In this document: positions 60,765 to 64,000 of the stretch, one piece after another | How the letters are laid out: every line of letters starts with the position of its first letter | Position numbering within the stretch: position 1 is the stretch's first letter | Source of the DNA: Clostridia bacterium | GTDB lineage: Bacteria; Bacillota_A; Clostridia; Oscillospirales; Acutalibacteraceae | Length of the DNA: 64,000 bases | Direction of reading: 5' to 3' | Assembly: GCA_017435305.1 (NCBI GenBank) | Contig: JAFSFH010000012.1 | Location: forward strand, 1-64,000 | Translations under genes and position numbers: made by a program | The notes under the pieces: model-generated | The model's input: only the letters and a program-made list of their open reading frames with translations | The model's database searches: none | What the model was told of the DNA's origin: nothing

Positions 60765-61556
60765 TTATTTGCTGTGGCCTCTCTTCTTGGCGGCGCGGGC
60801 ATAGCCGTTTACGTAGGCATTTGAATAGCCGTACCGCTTAGACGCGTGGTCGTTGAGGTTCGGCACCTGAGCCAGAATGGGATAGCCGAAGGTGCGGATG
60901 ACGTATTCCTCGTCGTGGATGGTGTTGTCCATCAGCGCGATGACGATCAGCGTTGCCACCGTCAGCAGCATACCCACCATAAAGCCCACCGCCGTATACA
61001 AGGTAACGCTGGGTGCCACCTTTTCGGTGTCCACAATGGCGGAGTCCACCACCTCCATAGAGGCACCCTCGATCACCTCAGTAACCCGCTGGGGCAGCAC
61101 CGTAGCAATGCCGTTGGCGATGCGGGCGGCCTCGTAGGGGTCGTGGCAGGTGACGGTCACCTGCATGACCTCGGTCTCGTTGACGGGGCCAGACTCGATC
61201 ATATCGTAAATATCCTCCCACGAATAATCGACGCGGGTCTCGTTGATCAGTCGCTCCAGCGTGGTGCGGTTTTTCAGCAGCACGGTGTAGGTCTTGGCCA
61301 GGCTCTGCGCCGCGGTCAGCTCGGAGGAGCTGATGCTGAAGCCCAGATCCCCCACGTTGAAGGAGCTGTTGTTCACGTACAGCATAATGGAGGCGGAGTA
61401 GGTGGGCTTAATGGCAAAGGCGGCCACCGCGAATCCCACGGCGGCGGTGAGCAGGCTGACGATAATGATCGCCCAGATGCGCTGCCACACCACCTTTACC
61501 ACGTGGCCGAGATCCACCACGTATGTATCTTTTGCAAATTTCTCATTCTTGTCCAT
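60765..61556 (-). CDS. Wzz/CapA-type chain-length determinant
   Basis: A 263-residue membrane protein with a helix at each end (about residues 29-50 and 188-210) and an extracellular middle, the pattern of polysaccharide copolymerase or kinase activator proteins. Features are VDLGHVVKVVWQRIWAIIIV, PTYSASIMLYVNN and the late DNTIHDEEYVIRTFGYPILA. No tyrosine kinase (CapB) follows, so it may act with a kinase elsewhere or without one. It is the promoter-proximal gene of the cluster. Its start context AAAGGAGCATCACAATG is identical to that of paralogue A. Confidence 0.88.
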   Translation of the reverse strand: MDKNEKFAKDTYVVDLGHVVKVVWQRIWAIIIVSLLTAAVGFAVAAFAIKPTYSASIMLYVNNSSFNVGDLGFSISSSELTAAQSLAKTYTVLLKNRTTLERLINETRVDYSWEDIYDMIESGPVNETEVMQVTVTCHDPYEAARIANGIATVLPQRVTEVIEGASMEVVDSAIVDTEKVAPSVTLYTAVGFMVGMLLTVATLIVIALMDNTIHDEEYVIRTFGYPILAQVPNLNDHASKRYGYSNAYVNGYARAAKKRGHSK

Positions 61557-61641
61557 TGTGATGCTCCTTTGTTTCGCAATAGGTTGACGACAGGAATCGA
61601 CATTATATTATATTACGCGCGCGCGTGTTATAGCAAATTAC

Positions 61642-61670
61642 ATTATAACATCACTTTTTTCCAATTGCAA
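61642..61670 (-). promoter_or_regulatory. Promoter of the surface-polysaccharide cluster
   Basis: On the minus strand TTGCAA (61670-61665) is spaced 17 bases from a perfect TATAAT (61647-61642). The self-complementary ACGCGCGCGCGT at 61615-61626 lies just downstream, near the expected transcript start. Confidence 0.8.
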
Positions 61671-61776
61671 CCCCTTTTACTGTAATAGGCAGACAATTTT
61701 GAGATTTTTTCAAATATCCCGTGTCACTTTTGCCCGACGGCTGTCGACACCGCCACCCTAACCGCATTTTTGGGTG

Positions 61777-61805
61777 TTGCAAACGGGACAGGCTCGTGGT
61801 AAAAT
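61777..61805 (+). promoter_or_regulatory. Candidate promoter of the serine ammonia-lyase
   Basis: TTGCAA at 61777-61782 and TAAAAT at 61800-61805, 17 bases apart. The gap 61557-61833 otherwise holds the divergent cluster promoter and no gene. Confidence 0.6.
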
Positions 61806-61833
61806 GAGAAAAAATGACAAGCAGGTGATTTTG

Positions 61834-63033
61834 ATGCAATCCATCAAAAATATCTTTAAGATCGGCTACGGTCCCTCCAGCTCCCACACCATGGGTCCCT
61901 CCTATGCGGCGCTGGATTTTGTCACCGCCTACGGCGGTGCCGACCGCATCCGCGTGACCCTCTACGGCTCTCTGGCCAAAACGGGCAAGGGGCACGGCAC
62001 CGACCGTGCCATTCTGGACACTCTGGCGGGGTACGACACCGAGGTGGTGTGGGATATGGACTCCCCCACCCCCGTCCACCCCAACACGGTGGATTTCGAC
62101 GCCTATAAGGGCGGCGCTCTGCTGGGCAGCCGGCGGTACTACTCCATCGGCGGCGGCGAGATCCGCACCGACGACAGCGCCGACGCCCCCGTCCGCGCCG
62201 TGTACGGTGAAAACACCTTCACCGCCATCGCTCAGTTGTGCAAAGCACGGGGCATCCGCCTGTCCGACTATGTGTTTGAGCAGGAGGGGGAGGACATCAA
62301 ACCCTTCCTGCTGAACGTGTGGCACACCATGCAGAACGCCATCAGCGAGGGTCTGACCAAGAACGGCATCCTGCCCGGCGGGCTGGAGGTGGAGCGAAAA
62401 GCCCAATTCCTCCACAGCCAAAAGCACATCGACGAGAGCCCCCAGACCCGTGAGAACCGCCTGGTGTGCGCCTATGCCTTTGCGGTGAGTGAGCAGAACG
62501 CCGACTGCGGCATCATCGTCACCGCCCCCACCTGCGGCTCCTGCGGCATCGTGCCCGCGGTGCTCAAATATATGCAGGATAAAAACGGCTTCTCCGACAA
62601 CGACATCCTCCGTGCCCTGGCGGTGGCGGGTCTGGTGGGCAACATCGTGGCCACCAACGCCTCCATCAGCGGCGCCGAGTGCGGCTGCCAGGCGGAGGTG
62701 GGCACCGCCTGCAGTATGGCGGCGGCGGCTCTGTGCGAGCTCTTCGAGATGGGCATCGACCAGATCGAATACGCCGCCGAGGTGGCGATGGAGCACCATC
62801 TGGGTCTCACCTGCGACCCCGTGTGCGGGCTGGTGCAGATCCCCTGCATCGAGCGCAACGCCGTGGCGGCTATGCGCGCCATCAATGCCCTGAGTCTGGC
62901 CAACTTCCTCTACGGCAGCCGCAAGGTATCCTTCGACTGCGTGGTGGAGACCATGTATCAAACGGGTAAGGACCTGTCCCATCTGTACCGCGAGACCTCC
63001 GAGGGCGGTCTGGCGAAACTGTACAGCCATTAA
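61834..63033 (+). CDS. sdaA: L-serine ammonia-lyase, single-chain, [4Fe-4S]
   Basis: Deaminates L-serine to pyruvate and ammonia. The 399-residue protein combines both domains on one chain: an N-terminal beta domain with FKIGYGPSSSHTMGPSYAA, and a C-terminal alpha domain with TAPTCGSCGIVPAV, GAECGCQAEVG and CDPVCGLVQIPCIERN, supplying the cluster cysteines. The ATG at 61834 fits the family start. No PLP motif, so this is the oxygen-sensitive type, fitting an anaerobe. Confidence 0.94.
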   Translation: MQSIKNIFKIGYGPSSSHTMGPSYAALDFVTAYGGADRIRVTLYGSLAKTGKGHGTDRAILDTLAGYDTEVVWDMDSPTPVHPNTVDFDAYKGGALLGSRRYYSIGGGEIRTDDSADAPVRAVYGENTFTAIAQLCKARGIRLSDYVFEQEGEDIKPFLLNVWHTMQNAISEGLTKNGILPGGLEVERKAQFLHSQKHIDESPQTRENRLVCAYAFAVSEQNADCGIIVTAPTCGSCGIVPAVLKYMQDKNGFSDNDILRALAVAGLVGNIVATNASISGAECGCQAEVGTACSMAAAALCELFEMGIDQIEYAAEVAMEHHLGLTCDPVCGLVQIPCIERNAVAAMRAINALSLANFLYGSRKVSFDCVVETMYQTGKDLSHLYRETSEGGLAKLYSH

Positions 63034-63057
63034 AAACAAGAACAGTGAGGTGCCGGT

Positions 63058-64000
63058 ATGTCCAAAGCGATCACGAAAATCACGCAAAGCAATTTCTCTG
63101 ACGCCGTCAGCTACGCCCACTCCTATAAGAAAAAACGTCTTATCGCCCAACGCACCCGTCAGGTTATTCTGCCTCTGGGCAGTATCCTGTTCGTTATCCA
63201 CGCCCTGTTCATCACCGTGGGAGGTATCTCCGCCGTGATGGACGAGGGCGAATTGGCGGCCATCGAAGGTCTGAATTTCATCACAGGATACTGGGACAAG
63301 GTGCTGGAAACGTTCCGCAGCATCACCGAACTGTGGTATCTCCACATCCCCATGATGCTGGTGTACCTATTCCTCGTCCCCTTCGCCGTATGCAGCGTGC
63401 TGGCGCTGGTCGTCGCCCTACTCACCCGCGTCAAGCGGTTGACCGTGTCCGGCGCGCACCACGAGCAAGCCAAGCAGCTGCATCAGTACGTCGACAAGCT
63501 CCCCACCTCCACCCGCGACGACGAGGACGCCCACAAGCTGTGGCGCCGCATCACCGGTGTCACCTATCTGGTGGGTCTCGTGGCATTTATCGTGTATTTC
63601 GGCATCGCCGCCACCAAAGCGGGCGACGAAGCCACCGACAACGCCGTGCTGTATATGCTGGTGGACGGCATCGTGGGCATCCTCATTGCTTTCGCTCTGC
63701 TCTACGTGGTGTATACCCTGCTGCATCGGCTGTTCACCCTCATCATCCGCCCTTATTACATCGCCGACGATCAGACCAACAAATTGGCCTCTGTGGCGCG
63801 CAGTTACTGGGTTTCTGTGGATCCGGAGGAACAGAGAAAGGCCAAGGAACGGGCGCAAAAAGCCAGAGAACGGCGCCAGAAAGCAAAGGAACAGAGCCGA
63901 AACACCACCACCTCCTACAGCGGCAGCTATTCCGGCAGTTATTCCGGCTCGTATTCTTCCTCCGCCCCTATGTCACGGGCAGATATGCAAAAGTATATCG
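63058..64000 (+). CDS. Four-helix membrane protein with a charged and Ser/Tyr/Gly-rich tail, partial
   Basis: The frame is open from an ATG at 63058 (GAGG 8 bases ahead) to the window edge, 314 codons, so the C-terminus is missing. It has about four hydrophobic helices (near residues 40-60, 95-120, 165-185, 200-225), then a basic coiled-coil-like stretch (QRKAKERAQKARERRQKAKE) and a low-complexity tail with repeated SGSYSGSYSGSYSSS. I do not recognise the family. It lies 24 bases after the serine ammonia-lyase and is probably co-transcribed. Confidence 0.75.
   Translation, partial: MSKAITKITQSNFSDAVSYAHSYKKKRLIAQRTRQVILPLGSILFVIHALFITVGGISAVMDEGELAAIEGLNFITGYWDKVLETFRSITELWYLHIPMMLVYLFLVPFAVCSVLALVVALLTRVKRLTVSGAHHEQAKQLHQYVDKLPTSTRDDEDAHKLWRRITGVTYLVGLVAFIVYFGIAATKAGDEATDNAVLYMLVDGIVGILIAFALLYVVYTLLHRLFTLIIRPYYIADDQTNKLASVARSYWVSVDPEEQRKAKERAQKARERRQKAKEQSRNTTTSYSGSYSGSYSGSYSSSAPMSRADMQKYI

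Noticed and set aside
1..64000. tRNA or rRNA genes
   Set aside because: Reading intergenic regions on both strands showed no cloverleaf with T-loop GTTCGAATC-type sequence and no rRNA signature.

Overview
The window looks like a chromosomal piece of a GC-rich, spore-forming, anaerobic Firmicute of the gut Oscillospirales/Ruminococcaceae type. This is an inference. It rests on spoVAD, mecA, the rimP-nusA-rnpM-ylxQ-infB order typical of Firmicutes, an Rnf-like membrane complex, a [4Fe-4S] L-serine ammonia-lyase, a type I dockerin, and palindromic repeat families with a RAYT transposase and a DUF559 nuclease. No rRNA, tRNA, prophage or CRISPR array was found.

Layout. (1) 154-3790: hexuronate catabolic operon uxuA-uxuB-kdgA-kdgK (fructuronate to mannonate to KDG to KDPG to pyruvate plus glyceraldehyde-3-phosphate), closed by a terminator and followed by an APC permease. 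(2) 5443-9316: a small unknown gene, an SGNH hydrolase and a LysR regulator facing a TRAP-type large permease with a small membrane partner. (3) 9493-18889: the translation/ribosome operon rimP-nusA-rnpM-ylxQ-infB, an array of short hairpins, then rbfA-nrnA-like-truB and a RibF protein fused to a HAD phosphatase, then rpe, with a mecA-like gene converging on rpe. (4) 19490-24227: a reduced Rnf-like operon rnfC-D-E-A followed by a membrane-anchored DUF4015 protein. (5) 24307-28626: an AT-rich islet (lipoprotein, DUF559 nuclease flanked by 24-bp inverted repeats), prfC, spoVAD and a small membrane protein. (6) 28667-36674: maltodextrin-type ABC transporter with malQ and a LacI regulator, then an esterase and a sialate-O-acetylesterase-like protein across a palindromic operator. 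(7) 36718-38990: a second AT-rich islet (PH-like membrane protein, RAYT transposase with REPs inside its own coding sequence), then two chromate-transporter half proteins. (8) 39046-61556: a cluster of about 22.5 kb, all on the minus strand, for a surface polysaccharide. It holds a chain-length regulator, LCP ligase, initiating sugar transferase, O-antigen ligase/polymerase, glycosyltransferases, LicD, three very large secreted proteins, a pyruvyltransferase and a flippase fused to an FrhB-type domain. (9) 61834-64000: L-serine ammonia-lyase and a membrane protein cut by the window edge.

How it fits together. Regions 1, 2 and 6 describe uptake and breakdown of plant or host glycans (uronates, maltodextrins, acetylated sugars). 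Region 8 builds a phospho-substituted surface polymer together with proteins likely to sit on it. The most unusual items are the Rnf-like complex without RnfB and RnfG and with a mutated flavinylation motif, the flippase-FrhB fusion, the RibF-HAD fusion, the surface-protein trio inside the polysaccharide locus, and four separate families of palindromic DNA elements. All functions are read from sequence patterns alone; no database search was run.
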